NCBI GenBank assembly: GCA_021848345.1
Contig: JAJZUV010000009.1
Coordinates: forward strand, 30,136-94,135
Reading direction: 5' to 3'
Origin: Pseudomonadota bacterium
GTDB taxonomy: Bacteria; Pseudomonadota; Gammaproteobacteria; Burkholderiales; Burkholderiaceae_C
DNA length: 64,000 nucleotides
In this document: in pieces, positions 9,663 to 20,503 of the stretch
How positions within the stretch are numbered: the first letter of the stretch is position 1
Layout: each line of letters starts with the position of its first letter
The notes under the pieces: model-generated
Databases searched by the model: none
What the model was told of the DNA's origin: nothing
Seen by the model: only the letters and a program-made list of their open reading frames with translations
Position numbers and translations under genes: made by a program

Positions 9663-11261
9663 TCAGGATTCGCCGCCCGCGCCCGGCACCAGGATGGTCG
9701 GCGCCGCGGGGGCGGAGGTGCGCGGCCAGTCGGTGCTGAAGTGCAGGCCCCGGCTCTCGTGGCGCAGGCGCGCCGAGCGCACGATCAGCTCGGCGACCTG
9801 CAGCAGGTTGCGCAGTTCCAGCAGGTCGCGTGTGACGCGGAAATTGGCGTAGAACTCCTGCACCTCGGCCTGCAGCAGCGCGATGCGGTGCGCGGCGCGC
9901 TCCAGGCGCTTGTCGGTGCGCACGATGCCCACGTAGTTCCACATCATGCGGCGCAGTTCGTCCCAGTTGTGGCTGATCACCACCAGTTCGTCGGCGTCGC
10001 TGACCCGGCTCTCGTCCCAGGCGCGCAGGCGCGGCGCGCGCGCCGGCGGCTCCTGCGCGATGGCCTGGGCCGCGGCGGTGCCGAACACCACGCACTCCAG
10101 CAGGGAGTTGCTGGCCAGCCGGTTGGCCCCGTGCAGGCCGGTGTAGGCCACTTCGCCGATGGCATGCAGCCCCGGCAGATCGGTGCGTCCGGCCAGATCG
10201 GTGAGCACGCCGCCGCAGGTGAAATGCACCGCCGGCACCACCGGGATGGGCTCGCGCGCGATGTCGATGCCCAGCTCCAGGCAGCGCTGGTGGATGGTCG
10301 GGAAATGGTGCCGGATGAACTCCTCGCCGCGCGCGGTGATGTCCAGGTACACGCAGTCGATGCCGTGGCGCTTCATCTCGAAGTCGATGGCCCGCGCCAC
10401 CACGTCGCGCGGCGCCAGCTCGGCGCGCTCGTCGTGCGCGGGCATGAAGCGCGTGCCGTCGGGCAGGCGCAGCACGCCGCCCTCGCCGCGCACGGCTTCC
10501 GAGATGAGGAAGCTCTTGGCCTTCGGGTGGTACAGGCAGGTGGGGTGGAACTGGATGAACTCCATGTTCGCCACCCGGCAGCCGGCGCGCCAGGCCATGG
10601 CGACGCCGTCGCCGCTGGCCGTGTCGGGGTTGGTCGTGTAGCGATACACCTTGCCCGCGCCGCCGGTGGCCAGGATGGTGTGCGCGGCGCCGTAGGCTCC
10701 CACGCGTCCGCTTTCCAGGTCCAGCGCGTAGGCGCCCCAGCAGCGGTCCTGGTGGCCGTCCTCGACGTGGCGCCCGGTGATCAGGTCCACCGCCACGTGG
10801 TTCTCCAGCAGGCGGATGCCGGGGTGGGCGCGCGCGCGCGCCAGCAGGGTGCGCTGGATCGCCGCGCCGGTGGCGTCGGCCACGTGGGCGATGCGGCGCT
10901 GGCTGTGGCCGCCTTCGCGGGTCAGGTGCAACTGGCCCTGCTCGGTATCGAAGGGCACGCCCTGCGCACGCAGCCATTCGATGGCTTTCGGGCCCTGCTC
11001 GATGACGAAGCGCGTGGCCGGCAGGTCGTTGAGCATCGCGCCGGCCACCATGGTGTCGTGCACGTGGGCCTCGAAGGTGTCGCCGCTGCCGAGCACCGCG
11101 GCGATGCCGCCCTGCGCCCATTGGCTGGACGAGACCTCGAGTTCGCGCTTGGCCAGCAGGGTCACCGGCATGCGGTCGGCCAGCTGCAGCGCGGCGCTGA
11201 GCCCGGCCAGGCCGCCTCCGATGATCAGCACGCCGTCGCGGGGAGGAGGGGTCGAGGCCAT
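9663..11261 (-). CDS. nadB: L-aspartate oxidase
   Basis: A cytoplasmic flavoenzyme that oxidises L-aspartate to iminoaspartate, the first step of de novo NAD synthesis. It is 532 residues and starts MASTPPPRDGVLIIGGGLAG, a dinucleotide-binding fold. It has SSSQWAQGGIAA, the substrate-loop region HFTCGGVLTDLAGRTDLPGL, and EVAYTGLHGANRLASNSLLE. nadA and nadC are not in the window. It sits 15 bp after panC, so an operon of cofactor genes (panB-panC-nadB) is likely. Confidence 0.96.
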   Translation of the reverse strand: MASTPPPRDGVLIIGGGLAGLSAALQLADRMPVTLLAKRELEVSSSQWAQGGIAAVLGSGDTFEAHVHDTMVAGAMLNDLPATRFVIEQGPKAIEWLRAQGVPFDTEQGQLHLTREGGHSQRRIAHVADATGAAIQRTLLARARAHPGIRLLENHVAVDLITGRHVEDGHQDRCWGAYALDLESGRVGAYGAAHTILATGGAGKVYRYTTNPDTASGDGVAMAWRAGCRVANMEFIQFHPTCLYHPKAKSFLISEAVRGEGGVLRLPDGTRFMPAHDERAELAPRDVVARAIDFEMKRHGIDCVYLDITARGEEFIRHHFPTIHQRCLELGIDIAREPIPVVPAVHFTCGGVLTDLAGRTDLPGLHAIGEVAYTGLHGANRLASNSLLECVVFGTAAAQAIAQEPPARAPRLRAWDESRVSDADELVVISHNWDELRRMMWNYVGIVRTDKRLERAAHRIALLQAEVQEFYANFRVTRDLLELRNLLQVAELIVRSARLRHESRGLHFSTDWPRTSAPAAPTILVPGAGGES

Positions 11262-11276
11262 CGTGGGTATTCCGGC

Positions 11277-12125
11277 TCAGAATTCGAGGTTGTCGATCAG
11301 GCGGGTGCGTCCCAGGCGGGCCGCGCCCAGCACCACCAGATGCGCGTCGCGACGCAGCTCTTCGTCGTCGGCCGGCGCCTGCAGGTCGGCGCGCCGGCGC
11401 ACGCTGAGGTAGTCCGGTTCCCAGCCGCGAGCGCGCAGATCCTGCTCGGCTTCGGCCTGGATGCGTGGCAACTGCCCCAGCTCGGTGCATTCGCGCGCGC
11501 GCGCGGCCAGCGCGCGCAGCGCCTGCTGCAACTGCGGTGCCTGCGCGCGTTCGGCCGGGCTGAGGTAGCCGTTGCGCGAGGACATGGCCAGGCCGTCGCG
11601 CTCGCGCACGGTTTCCAGCCCCTCGATGCGCACCGGCAGCGCGAACTGTTCGACCATCGCGCGGATCAGCATCAGCTGCTGGTAGTCCTTCTTGCCGAAC
11701 ACCGCCGCGGCCGGCCGCACCAGCTGCAGCAGCTTGAGCACGACCGTGGTCACCCCCTCGAAATGCCCCGGGCGCGAGGCGCCCTCGAGCTCGCCCGCCA
11801 GGCGCGGATCGGGGCGCACGTGGAAGGTCTGCGGCGTCGGGTACATCTGCGCCTCGTCGGGCGCGAACAGCAGGTCGCAGCCCGCCTGTTCGAGCAGCTC
11901 GGCGTCGCGTTGCAGGGTGCGCGGGTAGCGCTCGAAGTCCTCGCCCGGGCCGAACTGCAGGCGGTTGACGAATACGCTGGCGATCACCGGCGCGCCGAGT
12001 TCGCGCGCGCGCGCCACCAGCGCCAGGTGGCCGGCGTGCAGGTTGCCCATGGTGGGCACCAGCACCGGATGCGGCCCGGAGGCCAGCGCCGCGTGCAGCG
12101 CGTCGCGGCTGTGCAGGATCTGCAT
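11277..12125 (-). CDS. panC: Pantothenate synthetase
   Basis: Condenses pantoate and beta-alanine with ATP in coenzyme A biosynthesis. The protein is 282 residues and starts [14 protein letters not shown]. Motifs are [15 protein letters not shown] (the HIGH-like site), [34 protein letters not shown] and [17 protein letters not shown] (KMSKS-like). It starts 12 bp after the panB stop; co-expression with panB is expected because PanB supplies its pantoate precursor. Confidence 0.97.
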   Translation of the reverse strand: MQILHSRDALHAALASGPHPVLVPTMGNLHAGHLALVARARELGAPVIASVFVNRLQFGPGEDFERYPRTLQRDAELLEQAGCDLLFAPDEAQMYPTPQTFHVRPDPRLAGELEGASRPGHFEGVTTVVLKLLQLVRPAAAVFGKKDYQQLMLIRAMVEQFALPVRIEGLETVRERDGLAMSSRNGYLSPAERAQAPQLQQALRALAARARECTELGQLPRIQAEAEQDLRARGWEPDYLSVRRRADLQAPADDEELRRDAHLVVLGAARLGRTRLIDNLEF

Positions 12126-12137
12126 CGAAGGATTCCC

Positions 12138-13004
12138 TCAGGCGACGTAGCCGTGCAGCGCCTCGTCGGGGAAGGCGCCGGACTTGACGTCGCGAACATA
12201 AGCCTGCACGGCCGCGCGCATGCTGCCCGCGCCGAGCATGAAATTGCGCACGAAGCGCGGCTTGGCGCCCAGCGTGATGTCGAGCATGTCGTGCAGCACC
12301 AGCACCTGGCCGTGGGTGCGCGCGCCGGCCCCGATGCCGATGGTCATGCCGGGAAACTCGGCGCTGACCCGCGCCGCGAGATCCGAGGGGACGAGTTCGA
12401 GCACCAGCATCGCCGCGCCGGCCTTGCCGAGTTCGCGCGCCTGGCGCAGCAGGGTCTGCGCGCCCTGTTCGTCGCGCCCCTGGATGCGGTAGCCGCCCAG
12501 CGCGTGCACGCTCTGCGGCGTGAGTCCGAGATGGGCGCACACCGGAATGCCCCGCTCGACCAGCGCGGCCACCGCCGGGGCCGTCCAGCCGCCGCCCTCG
12601 AGCTTGACCATCTGCGCGCCCGCCTGCATCAGCGTCGCGGCGCTGCGCACGGCCTGCGCGACATCGGCCTGGTAGCTGCCGAAGGGAAGGTCGGCGAGCA
12701 CCCAGGATCGCGGCGCGCCGCGGCTCACGCAGGCCACGTGGTAGCTCATCTGCTCCAGCGTGACGGGCAGCGTGGAGGCGTGGCCCTGCATGACCATGCC
12801 CAGCGAGTCGCCCACCAGCAGGCAGTCCACGCCGCAATCCTCGAGCAGCGCGGCGCTGGCCGCGTCGTACGCGGTGAGCATGGCGATCTTCTCGCCGGCC
12901 TCGCGCATCGAGCGCAGCCTGTGCAGGGTCATGGGCTTGCGGGCCGCGGGGGGCGCCGTGCCGCCGTAGGGCGCGGCCGCGCCCTGGGAGGGAGTGTCGG
13001 ACAT
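12138..13004 (-). CDS. panB: 3-methyl-2-oxobutanoate hydroxymethyltransferase
   Basis: Transfers a hydroxymethyl group from 5,10-methylene-THF to ketoisovalerate, the first committed step to pantothenate. It is 288 residues. Motifs are [40 protein letters not shown] and [17 protein letters not shown]. An N-terminal stretch of about 24 residues is less conserved. The gene begins 2 bp after the scpA stop, so coupling with the segregation gene is likely. Confidence 0.97.
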   Translation of the reverse strand: MSDTPSQGAAAPYGGTAPPAARKPMTLHRLRSMREAGEKIAMLTAYDAASAALLEDCGVDCLLVGDSLGMVMQGHASTLPVTLEQMSYHVACVSRGAPRSWVLADLPFGSYQADVAQAVRSAATLMQAGAQMVKLEGGGWTAPAVAALVERGIPVCAHLGLTPQSVHALGGYRIQGRDEQGAQTLLRQARELGKAGAAMLVLELVPSDLAARVSAEFPGMTIGIGAGARTHGQVLVLHDMLDITLGAKPRFVRNFMLGAGSMRAAVQAYVRDVKSGAFPDEALHGYVA

Positions 13005-13006
13005 GG

Positions 13007-13855
13007 TCAGGAAGGGGTGTAGGCCAGGCGCAGGTACAGCGGCGCGAAGGCCTCGGCCTGGGTGATCTGCACCAGTCCCTCGCGCGCCAGCTCCAGCAGC
13101 GCCACGAAGGTGACCACCGCGTGCAGCACGCCCTGCGAAGGCTCGAAAAGGTCGGCGAATTCGGCCCAGCGGCGATCCTGCAGGCGACGCAGCACGCCGC
13201 TCATGACCTCGCGCAGGGAAATCTGCTCGCGTCCGATGGTGTGGTGCGCGTTCAGGCGCGCGCGCCGCAGCACGTCGGCCCAGGCGCTGCGCAATTCCTC
13301 GACCCCGAGTTCGGGCAGCAGGGAACGCGGCGCGCGCTCCACCGCCACCTGCACGCGCCAGAAGTCGCGCCCCGCCTGCGGCAGCGCGTCGAGCTGCTGG
13401 GCCGCCAGTTTCATGCGCTCGTACTCGAGCAGCCTGCGCACCAGCTCGGCACGCGGGTCCTCGGGCTCGCCGCCGTCGGGCGCCGGCGGGCGCGGCAGCA
13501 GCATGCGCGACTTGATCTCGATGAGCATGGCCGCCATCAGCAGGTACTCGGCGGCCAGCTCCAGATTGGTGCGCCGGATCTGCTCCACGTACTCGAGGTA
13601 CTGGTGCGTGACCTGGGCCAGCGGAATGTCCAGGATGTTGAAGTCCTGGCGTCGGATCAGGTAGAGCAGCAGGTCCAGCGGGCCCTCGAAGGCCTCGAGG
13701 AACACCTCCAGCGCGTCCGGCGGGATGTACAGGTCCTGCGGCAGCTCGAACAGCGGCTGACCGTACAGCCGGGCCACCGCCAGGCCGTCGACGGTCTGCG
13801 GCAGCGAGTCCGCGGCGGCCGCGAGCGCCTGCTCGGGAGCGCCGGAGTCGGACAT
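13007..13855 (-). CDS. scpA: Segregation and condensation protein A
   Basis: The kleisin subunit that bridges the SMC ATPase in chromosome condensation. The N-terminal domain is typical: [40 protein letters not shown] and [20 protein letters not shown]. The winged-helix end contains [21 protein letters not shown] place the start at ATG 13855 (282 residues); an in-frame TTG at 13867 would add four residues. It lies between DUF3460 and panB, an order familiar from Burkholderiales. Confidence 0.93.
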   Translation of the reverse strand: MSDSGAPEQALAAAADSLPQTVDGLAVARLYGQPLFELPQDLYIPPDALEVFLEAFEGPLDLLLYLIRRQDFNILDIPLAQVTHQYLEYVEQIRRTNLELAAEYLLMAAMLIEIKSRMLLPRPPAPDGGEPEDPRAELVRRLLEYERMKLAAQQLDALPQAGRDFWRVQVAVERAPRSLLPELGVEELRSAWADVLRRARLNAHHTIGREQISLREVMSGVLRRLQDRRWAEFADLFEPSQGVLHAVVTFVALLELAREGLVQITQAEAFAPLYLRLAYTPS

Positions 13856-13883
13856 CGCGCTGGACAACGAAGCGCTCCGGCCG

Positions 13884-14081
13884 TCAGTCGATGCCGTACA
13901 CGTAGGCCTTCTGGCGCACGCGGGCGGCGTCGAATCCGGCGCGCAACTGGGGGTCCTGCGGACGGTCCCACAGCAGGCCGCGGCCGGCCTTCTGCTCGGA
14001 CTCGAGCTCGGGGCGCTGGGACTTCAGTTCCTGCAGGAAACGCGTGGCTTCGGACACGTAGGGTTTGACGGCGAAGGGCAT
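13884..14081 (-). CDS. DUF3460 family small protein
   Basis: A 65-residue protein from ATG 14081 (MPFAVKPYVSEATRFLQELK), with the conserved core SQRPELESEQKAGRGLLWDR and the end ARVRQKAYVYGID. This matches the DUF3460 pattern of short proteins found beside scpA in Burkholderiales. Function is unknown. Upstream in-frame codons to 14147 give a non-conserved extension and are probably not translated. No clear Shine-Dalgarno is present. Confidence 0.8.
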   Translation of the reverse strand: MPFAVKPYVSEATRFLQELKSQRPELESEQKAGRGLLWDRPQDPQLRAGFDAARVRQKAYVYGID

Positions 14082-14159
14082 GGGCGTCGTACCGGGCAAG
14101 GAGGATTCGGGAAAAGCGGAATGTGCAATCTTAGGCGGTTTGCGCACCCGGGGCCGTGT

Positions 14160-15095
14160 TCACGGATGCCGCGCCGGCACGCCGAGGTCGCGCCCGAGCA
14201 CGCGCTCGAGCACCCGCAGCGGCGCCGTCGACGGCGCCAGCTGGTCGTCGGGGTGCAGGTAGAAGGTCTGTTCCATCATGTGCTGCCCGCCCATCACCGC
14301 GTGCAGCACCTGGTCGGAGAACACCACCCAGGTGCTGCCCGGGGCGAAGTCCACCGCCGCCTGCGGGGCATCGCGCTGGTAGTCCAGGTCGGACTTGGCC
14401 AGGTCGTGCAGCTGCAACATGGCGTGGTCGTAGGGCGTGCGCAGCGCCTTGGTCACGCGCAGCAGGCGCAGCAACCTGGCGGAGCCCGGGACGGGTGGCC
14501 GCAGGCGCGGCGCGAAGCGCTCGGCGAAATCGGGAAAGGCCTCGCCCACGCGCCACTGGCGCGCGCGCTGGCCCGGGTGCACGTTGGTGAACACGCGCAG
14601 CAGCCGCACGCCGCGCATCGGATTGGACGGAAAGGCATCGACGTGCAGGCGGGTGTCGTCCTGGCGCCAGGAGCGATCGCGGGTCTCCACCTCGAAGGGG
14701 CGCAGCGACGCGTTGCCGGCGCGCAGCTTGCCCCGGTACTGCGGAAACAGGCGCTCGACCAGTTGCGCGGACTGCGAGGCGAAGCGCTCGATCATCGCGC
14801 GCAGCGCCTGCAGGTCCGATTCCTCGCCCTGCGCTCCGCGCAGTTCGCCGGAGCCGCGCAGGCTGATGTTCTTCGCCTTGCCGTTGCTCCACCGCGTATC
14901 CAGGAAACGCGCCTCGCCCGTTTCCAGCACGAAGGGCATGCGCGAGAAGCGCAGCACGCAACCGCTCTCGACCAGGTGTTCCAGGTGCCGGCTGGGGCCC
15001 TGCGCGTAGTCGGTATCGTCGAAATCGCGCAACGCCTGCTGCGGCGTGGGTTGGGTCGGCTGGCGCCCTGCGGGCGGCGTGATCAGGCCAGGCAT
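14160..15095 (-). CDS. kdoO: Kdo 3-hydroxylase family protein (Fe(II)/2-oxoglutarate dioxygenase)
   Basis: This family hydroxylates the lipopolysaccharide inner-core sugar Kdo to Ko using iron, oxygen and 2-oxoglutarate, as described for Burkholderia and Yersinia KdoO. The 311-residue product has the first two metal ligands in TRLHVDAFPSNPMRGVRLLR (HxD) and the distal histidine in DQVLHAVMGGQHMMEQTFYL. GAGGAG is six bases before ATG 15095. It fits with the two lipid A acyltransferase genes at 1-3 kb as envelope modification, although it is not linked to them. Confidence 0.85.
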   Translation of the reverse strand: MPGLITPPAGRQPTQPTPQQALRDFDDTDYAQGPSRHLEHLVESGCVLRFSRMPFVLETGEARFLDTRWSNGKAKNISLRGSGELRGAQGEESDLQALRAMIERFASQSAQLVERLFPQYRGKLRAGNASLRPFEVETRDRSWRQDDTRLHVDAFPSNPMRGVRLLRVFTNVHPGQRARQWRVGEAFPDFAERFAPRLRPPVPGSARLLRLLRVTKALRTPYDHAMLQLHDLAKSDLDYQRDAPQAAVDFAPGSTWVVFSDQVLHAVMGGQHMMEQTFYLHPDDQLAPSTAPLRVLERVLGRDLGVPARHP

Positions 15096-15118
15096 CGCGG
15101 CTCCTCGGACGTGACGGC

Positions 15119-17293
15119 TCAGCTCACCCGCATGCCGGGCCGCGCGCCCGTGTCGGGAGACAGCAGGAACAAGCCCGGTGCGTCGTCGCCGGAGGCGGCC
15201 AGCACCATGCCCTCGCTGACGCCGAACTTCATCTTGCGCGGCGCCAGGTTGGCCACCACCACGGTGAGCTTGCCCACCAGCGCCGCCGGATCATAGGCCG
15301 AGGCGATGCCGGAGAACACGTTGCGCAGCCGCGGTTGGCCCGCGTCGTCGCGTTCGCCGAGGTCCAGGCTCAGCCGCAGCAGCTTGGTCGAGCCTTCCAC
15401 CGCCTGCGCGTCGTGGATGCGCGCGATGCGCAGATCCACGCGCCCGAAGTCGTCGATGCCGATGGTGTCCGAGGCGTCGGCCTCGGCGCGTGGCGCCGGG
15501 GCTGCCGCGGCCGCGACCGGCGCCGGCGCCGGCGCCGGCGCCGCTTCGGGCTCCAGCAGCCGTTGCAGCGTGGCCGGGTCGACGCGCTGCATCAGGTGAC
15601 GGTAGGGCGCCACGCGTCGCGGCAGTTCGGCGCAGTCGCTCCAGAGGAAGTCGCGCTCCAGTCCGAACAGTTCGCGTGCCACCCGGGACGCCGTGGCCGG
15701 CAGCACCGGAGCCAGCAGCACGGACAGGGTCCAGAACCCGGCCAGCGCCCGCGAGCAGACGTCCTGCAGTTCGACGCGGCGCTCCGGATCCTTGGCCAGC
15801 ACCCACGGTTGCGCGCTGTCGAAGGCGGCGTTGATGCGGTCGGCGTGGGCCATGATCTCGCGCAGCGCGCGGGCGTATTCCCGCGCGTCCAGCGCCGCGC
15901 GCACGTCGTGCGCCAGCGCGCTGGCGGTCTCGCGCAGCGCGTCGGTGGCGCCGGCGTAGTCGAGGCGGCCGTCGAAGTACTGCGTGATGAAGCGGCTGGC
16001 GCGGCTGGCGATGTTCACGTACTTGCCGATCAGGTCGCTGTTGACCCGGGCGACGAAGTCCTCGGCGCCGAAGTCGAGGTCGTCCACGCGCGCCGACAGC
16101 TTGGCCGCCAGGTAGTAGCGCAGCCATTCGGGGTCGAGCTTGAGCTCCAGGTAGCGCAGCGGCGAGATGCCCGTGCCGCGGCTCTTGCTCATCTTCTCGC
16201 CGCCGACCGTCACGTGGCCGTGCACGTTGATCTGGCTGGGCGTCTTGCGCCCGGAGTAGTGCAGCATCGCGGGCCAGAACAGGGTGTGGAAATACACGAT
16301 GTCCTTGCCGATGAAATGCACCTGCTCCACCGCCGGGTCGGCGACGAATTCGTCGAAGCTCTGCGTGGTGCGCGAGGCCTCGTGCCAGTGCGCGGCCGCC
16401 TGGCCCTTGTCGAAATGGTTCTTCAGGCTGGCCAGGTAGCCGATCGGCGCGTCCAGCCAGACGTAGAAGTACTTGCCCGGCGCGTCGGGAATCTCGATGC
16501 CGAAGTAGGGCGCGTCGCGCGAGATGTCCCAGTCGGCCAGCCCGCCGCGGCCGTGCTCGTCGACGGCGAACCACTCGCGCACCTTGTTGAGCACCTCGGC
16601 CTGCAGGCGGGGGAGCGCGTGCGCGCCGTTGCCCTGGGTCCAGTCGCGCAGGAACTCGGCGCAGCGCGGGGACGACAGCTGGAAGAAGTAATGCTCGCTG
16701 CTGCGCAACTCGGGCGTGGCGCCGGACAGCACCGAGTACGGCTGGCGCAGTTCGGTGGGACCGTAGACCGCGCCGCAGACCTCGCAGGAATCGCCGTACT
16801 GGTCGGCCGCGTCGCATTTCGGGCAATGGCCCTTGATGTAGCGGTCGGGCAGGAACATGCCCTTGACGGGATCGTAGAACTGCTCGATCGAGCGTGCGTA
16901 GATCAGCCCCGCCTTGCGCAGCGCGCGGTAGATGTCCTGCGCCAGTCGGTGGTTCTCGGGCCCGTCGGTGCTGTGCCAGTTGTCGAAACGGATGAGAAAG
17001 CCGTCCAGGTAGGCCTGGCGTCCGGCGGCGATGTCGGCGACGAACTGCTGCGGGGTCTTGCCCGCCTTCTCGGCGGCGATCATGATGGGCGCCCCGTGCG
17101 CGTCGTCGGCGCAGACGAAGTGCACCTCGTGGCCCTGCATGCGCTGCAGGCGCACCCAGATGTCGGCCTGGATGTACTCCATCATGTGGCCGATGTGGAA
17201 GGCGCCGTTGGCATAGGGCAGCGCCGTGGTGACGAACAGGCGCCGCTTGTCGGCGAGCGGGCTGCTGGAGGGGGAGGGCGTCGGCGAGGTCAT
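15119..17293 (-). CDS. metG: Methionyl-tRNA synthetase
   Basis: Charges tRNA-Met, including the initiator. From ATG 17293 the protein is 724 residues. The class I HIGH motif is at residues 33-36, the zinc knuckle reads [20 protein letters not shown], and the KMSKS loop is [13 protein letters not shown] linker of Ala/Pro repeats precedes a C-terminal EMAP/Trbp111 tRNA-binding domain ([16 protein letters not shown]). The start follows family alignment; the open frame further upstream is non-coding. It is divergent from apbC across 232 bp in which I see no clear elements. Confidence 0.97.
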   Translation of the reverse strand: MTSPTPSPSSSPLADKRRLFVTTALPYANGAFHIGHMMEYIQADIWVRLQRMQGHEVHFVCADDAHGAPIMIAAEKAGKTPQQFVADIAAGRQAYLDGFLIRFDNWHSTDGPENHRLAQDIYRALRKAGLIYARSIEQFYDPVKGMFLPDRYIKGHCPKCDAADQYGDSCEVCGAVYGPTELRQPYSVLSGATPELRSSEHYFFQLSSPRCAEFLRDWTQGNGAHALPRLQAEVLNKVREWFAVDEHGRGGLADWDISRDAPYFGIEIPDAPGKYFYVWLDAPIGYLASLKNHFDKGQAAAHWHEASRTTQSFDEFVADPAVEQVHFIGKDIVYFHTLFWPAMLHYSGRKTPSQINVHGHVTVGGEKMSKSRGTGISPLRYLELKLDPEWLRYYLAAKLSARVDDLDFGAEDFVARVNSDLIGKYVNIASRASRFITQYFDGRLDYAGATDALRETASALAHDVRAALDAREYARALREIMAHADRINAAFDSAQPWVLAKDPERRVELQDVCSRALAGFWTLSVLLAPVLPATASRVARELFGLERDFLWSDCAELPRRVAPYRHLMQRVDPATLQRLLEPEAAPAPAPAPVAAAAAPAPRAEADASDTIGIDDFGRVDLRIARIHDAQAVEGSTKLLRLSLDLGERDDAGQPRLRNVFSGIASAYDPAALVGKLTVVVANLAPRKMKFGVSEGMVLAASGDDAPGLFLLSPDTGARPGMRVS

Positions 17294-17525
17294 GCGCGGT
17301 CGGATCGCGGTCGGGGCGTGCCGTCCGGTCGGGCCGGTTCGGCGTGATGGGCGGCGGGGGCCGGCGGGCGCCGGCCGGGCGGCGCTCGGCGCGCCGGATG
17401 CGTCATTGTAGGCAGGCGTCGCGCGGTCTTGCCTCGGCGGGGCCGGCCGGGCGGGGCTAGACTTGCAGGCCCCGCGGCGCACCCGCGCGGGCGCTCCGAA
17501 AACCGTCACTCCGCTCGCACCCATC

Positions 17526-18626
17526 ATGTCCTCGTTGCCGACCCAGGAACAGATCGAACAAGCCCTCGACGCGATTGCCGACCCCGGCAGCGGCCAGGGG
17601 CTGCATGCCGCGCGCGTGCTGCGCAAGGTGGAGACCGCCGGCTCCGGCGTGCGCGTGCAGTTGCAGTTCGGCTATCCGGCGCGCAGCCAGCACGAGGCGG
17701 TGCGCGCGGCCGTGCGCGCGGCCGTGCGCGCTCTGCCCGGCGCCGGCTCGGCCGAAGTGGAGGTGGACATTTCCACCCGCATCGAGGCGCACTCGGTGCA
17801 GCGCGGCGTGCGCACCCTCGAAGGCGTGCGCAACGTGATCGCCGTGGCCTCCGGCAAGGGCGGCGTGGGCAAGAGCACCACGGCGGCCAACCTGGCGCTG
17901 GCGCTGGCCGCCGAGGGCGCCAAGGTCGGGCTGCTCGACGCCGACATCTACGGCCCCTCGCAGCAGATGATGCTGGGCCTGCAGGGCCGCCCGCAGAGCA
18001 GCGACGGCAAGACCATGGAGCCGATGGCGGGCCACGGCCTGCAGGTCATGTCCATCGGGGTGCTGATGGACGCGGACACGCCGATGATCTGGCGCGGTCC
18101 GATGGCCACGCAGGCGCTGGAACAACTGTTGCACCAGACCCGCTGGCAGGACCTGGACTACCTCGTGGTCGACATGCCTCCCGGCACCGGCGACATCCAG
18201 CTCACGCTCAGCCAGCGCGTGCCGCTGACCGGGGCGGTGATTGTCACGACGCCCCAGGACATCGCGCTGCTGGACGCGCGCAAGGGCCTGAAGATGTTCG
18301 AGAAAGTGCAGGTTCCGGTGCTGGGCATCGTGGAGAACATGGCCACGCACGTGTGCTCCAACTGCGGCCACGTGGAGGCCATCTTCGGCAGCGGCGGGGG
18401 GCAGCGCATGGCCGAGGAGTACGGCGTCGAGCTGCTGGGATCGCTGCCGCTGGACCTGCGCATCCGCGAACAGGCCGACAGCGGGACCCCCAGCGTGGCG
18501 GCCGAGCCGCAGGGCGCGGCCGCGCGCGAATACCTGGCCATCGCGCGCCGCGTGGGCGCGCGCGTGGCGCAGCGCGCGCGCGACTATTCGGCACGTTTTC
18601 CCAGCATCAAGGTGGTCGAGACCTGA
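17526..18626 (+). CDS. apbC: Iron-sulfur cluster carrier ATPase, Mrp/ApbC family
   Basis: A cytosolic P-loop NTPase that carries and transfers [4Fe-4S] clusters. It is 366 residues with an N-terminal MIP18/DUF59-like domain ([14 protein letters not shown] to EVDISTRI), a deviant Walker [10 protein letters not shown] at 110-118 and the cluster-bridging CxxC in [14 protein letters not shown]. Also visible are [14 protein letters not shown] and [17 protein letters not shown]. Genes of this family often sit next to metG, as here. Confidence 0.95.
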   Translation: MSSLPTQEQIEQALDAIADPGSGQGLHAARVLRKVETAGSGVRVQLQFGYPARSQHEAVRAAVRAAVRALPGAGSAEVEVDISTRIEAHSVQRGVRTLEGVRNVIAVASGKGGVGKSTTAANLALALAAEGAKVGLLDADIYGPSQQMMLGLQGRPQSSDGKTMEPMAGHGLQVMSIGVLMDADTPMIWRGPMATQALEQLLHQTRWQDLDYLVVDMPPGTGDIQLTLSQRVPLTGAVIVTTPQDIALLDARKGLKMFEKVQVPVLGIVENMATHVCSNCGHVEAIFGSGGGQRMAEEYGVELLGSLPLDLRIREQADSGTPSVAAEPQGAAAREYLAIARRVGARVAQRARDYSARFPSIKVVET

Positions 18627-18686
18627 CTCCGCCGGCCCGGCAGCGCAGCCGGGCGAGGCGGAGCCCTGCTGTCCGTGAGGATGATC

Positions 18687-18742
18687 TGGGCAAGCCGGGG
18701 TCCCGCGGGTTATGCTTCGCGGACATACGAACGGTCGTTCGT
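18687..18742 (+). promoter_or_regulatory. fadD promoter with TetR-type palindromic operator
   Basis: A plausible promoter has TGGGCA at 18687-18692, an 18-bp spacer and TATGCT at 18711-18716. The operator ACGAACGGTCGTTCGT (18727-18742) is a perfect 7+2+7 palindrome that begins about 10 bp past the -10 box, on or just after the start site. Palindromes with ACGAAC/GTTCGT-like arms are typical of TetR-family acyl-CoA-responsive repressors (FadR/PsrA-like). The cognate regulator is not in this window. Confidence 0.7.
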
Positions 18743-18786
18743 TTTTCCGCCCCGCAGAAGGGCGGCTTGATTCCGAGGAGATACCG

Positions 18787-20484
18787 ATGGACCGACCCTG
18801 GCTCGAGCGCTACCCGCAAGGGGTGCCCGCCGACATCGACCCCGGCGCCTTTCGCTCGCTGCCGGAGTTGCTGCAGCGCAGCTTCGAGCAGTTCGCCGAG
18901 CGCCCGGCCTTCGCGTTCATGGGCAAGCGCACCACCTTCGCCCAATGGGAACGCGATGCGAAGGCGCTGGCGGCCTGGTTGCAGGCCCAGGGCCTGCGTC
19001 CGGGCGAGCGCATCGCGCTGATGATGCCCAACGTGCCGCAGTACCCGATCGCGGTGGCGGCGGCGTTGCTCGCCGGGCTGGTCGTGGTCAACGTGAATCC
19101 GCTGTACACCGCGCGCGAGCTGGAGCACCAGTTGCTCGACAGCGGCGCCAGCGCGATCATCATCCTGGAGAATTTCGCCCATACGCTCGAGCAGGCGGGT
19201 GAACGCGCCGGCCTGCGCGTGGTCGTGGTGGCCAGCATGGGCGACATGCTCGGCGGCCTCAAGGGCACGGTGGTCAATCTGGTGGTGCGCCACCTCAAGC
19301 ACCTGGTGCCGGCCTTCTCGCTGCCCGGTCACCACCGCTTCCCGCAGGCGCTGGCTCGCGGGCGCGCGCTGCGTTTCGCGCCCGTCGATGCGCGGCCCGA
19401 GGACGTCGCGGTGCTGCAGTACACGGGCGGCACCACCGGGGTGTCCAAGGGCGCGGCGCTGAGCCATCGCAACCTGATCGCCAACGTGTTGCAAAGCGAT
19501 GCCTGGAACCAGCCGGCGCTGCGCAGGCATCCCGAGCTGGCGCAGATCAACACGGTGTGCGCGCTGCCGCTCTACCACATCTTCGCCTTCACGGTGGTCA
19601 TGTTCCTGTCCGCCTACCAGGGTGGCATGATCGTGCTGATCCCCAACCCGCGCGACCTGAAGGCGACCATCGACGAGCTCAGCCGCTACGAGCTGCACTG
19701 TTTCCCGGCGGTGAACACGCTGTTCAACGCGCTGCTGCACCACGCGGACTTCGGGCGCCTGAACACCACCCGCCTGATGCTCTCGGTGGGCGGGGGCATG
19801 GCGGTGCAGGAGGCGGTGGCCCGGCAATGGCTGGAGCGCACCGGATGCCCCATCTGCGAGGGCTACGGCCTGTCCGAGACCTCGCCGTCGGTGTGCTGCA
19901 ACCCGACGGACACCGACCATTTCAGCGGCACCATCGGGTTGCCGCTGCCGTCCACGGAAATGGTCGTGATCGACGACGACGGCCATGTGCTGCCCACCGG
20001 CGAGCGCGGCGAGGTGGCCGTGCGCGGCCCGCAGGTCATGCAGGGCTACTGGGGGCGCCCGGACGACACCGCGCGCGCCTTCACCGCCGACGGTTTTTTC
20101 AAGACCGGCGACGTGGGCATCATCGACGCGCAGGGCTATGTGCGCATCGTGGACCGCAAGAAGGACATGATCCTGGTGTCGGGTTTCAACGTCTACCCCA
20201 ACGAGGTCGAGGACGTCGCGGTGGCCCACCCCGGAGTGCTGGAGGCCGCCGCGGTCGGCCTGCCCGACCCGGATTCGGGGGAGTCGGTGCTGCTGTTCGT
20301 CGTGCGCTCCGATCCCGCGCTGGACGAGGCAACCCTGCGCGCCTGGATGTCCGAGCGCCTGACCGGCTACAAGCGGCCGCGGCGCATCGAGTTCCGCGAC
20401 GAACTGCCCAAGACCTCGGTGGGCAAGATCCTGCGCCGCTCGCTGCGCGAGCAGGTGGTGCAGCGCCAGGCCTCCCGAGCCTGA
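18787..20484 (+). CDS. fadD: Long-chain fatty acid CoA ligase
   Basis: Activates fatty acids to acyl-CoA at the inner face of the membrane for beta-oxidation. It is 565 residues from ATG 18787, which has GAGGAG nearby. The AMP-binding loop is YTGGTTGVSKGAALSH, followed by GYGLSETSP and KTGDVGIIDAQGYVRIVDRK, and the C-terminal lysine loop LPKTSVGKILRRSLR. The palindromic operator upstream implies regulation by fatty acids or acyl-CoA. The gene is 19 bp from cca, so read-through is likely. Confidence 0.94.
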   Translation: MDRPWLERYPQGVPADIDPGAFRSLPELLQRSFEQFAERPAFAFMGKRTTFAQWERDAKALAAWLQAQGLRPGERIALMMPNVPQYPIAVAAALLAGLVVVNVNPLYTARELEHQLLDSGASAIIILENFAHTLEQAGERAGLRVVVVASMGDMLGGLKGTVVNLVVRHLKHLVPAFSLPGHHRFPQALARGRALRFAPVDARPEDVAVLQYTGGTTGVSKGAALSHRNLIANVLQSDAWNQPALRRHPELAQINTVCALPLYHIFAFTVVMFLSAYQGGMIVLIPNPRDLKATIDELSRYELHCFPAVNTLFNALLHHADFGRLNTTRLMLSVGGGMAVQEAVARQWLERTGCPICEGYGLSETSPSVCCNPTDTDHFSGTIGLPLPSTEMVVIDDDGHVLPTGERGEVAVRGPQVMQGYWGRPDDTARAFTADGFFKTGDVGIIDAQGYVRIVDRKKDMILVSGFNVYPNEVEDVAVAHPGVLEAAAVGLPDPDSGESVLLFVVRSDPALDEATLRAWMSERLTGYKRPRRIEFRDELPKTSVGKILRRSLREQVVQRQASRA

Positions 20485-20503
20485 ATCCGGGGCGCCCGCA
20501 CCC

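Noticed and set aside
9060..13022. A 1320-codon plus-strand open frame opposite nadB, panC and panB
   Set aside because: It is antisense to four well-recognised genes, Arg/His/Ala-rich and without domains; long shadow frames are normal at this G+C.
13856..13867. Longer scpA start at 13867
   Set aside because: The codon is TTG and the added four residues are unconserved; the ATG at 13855 is simpler.
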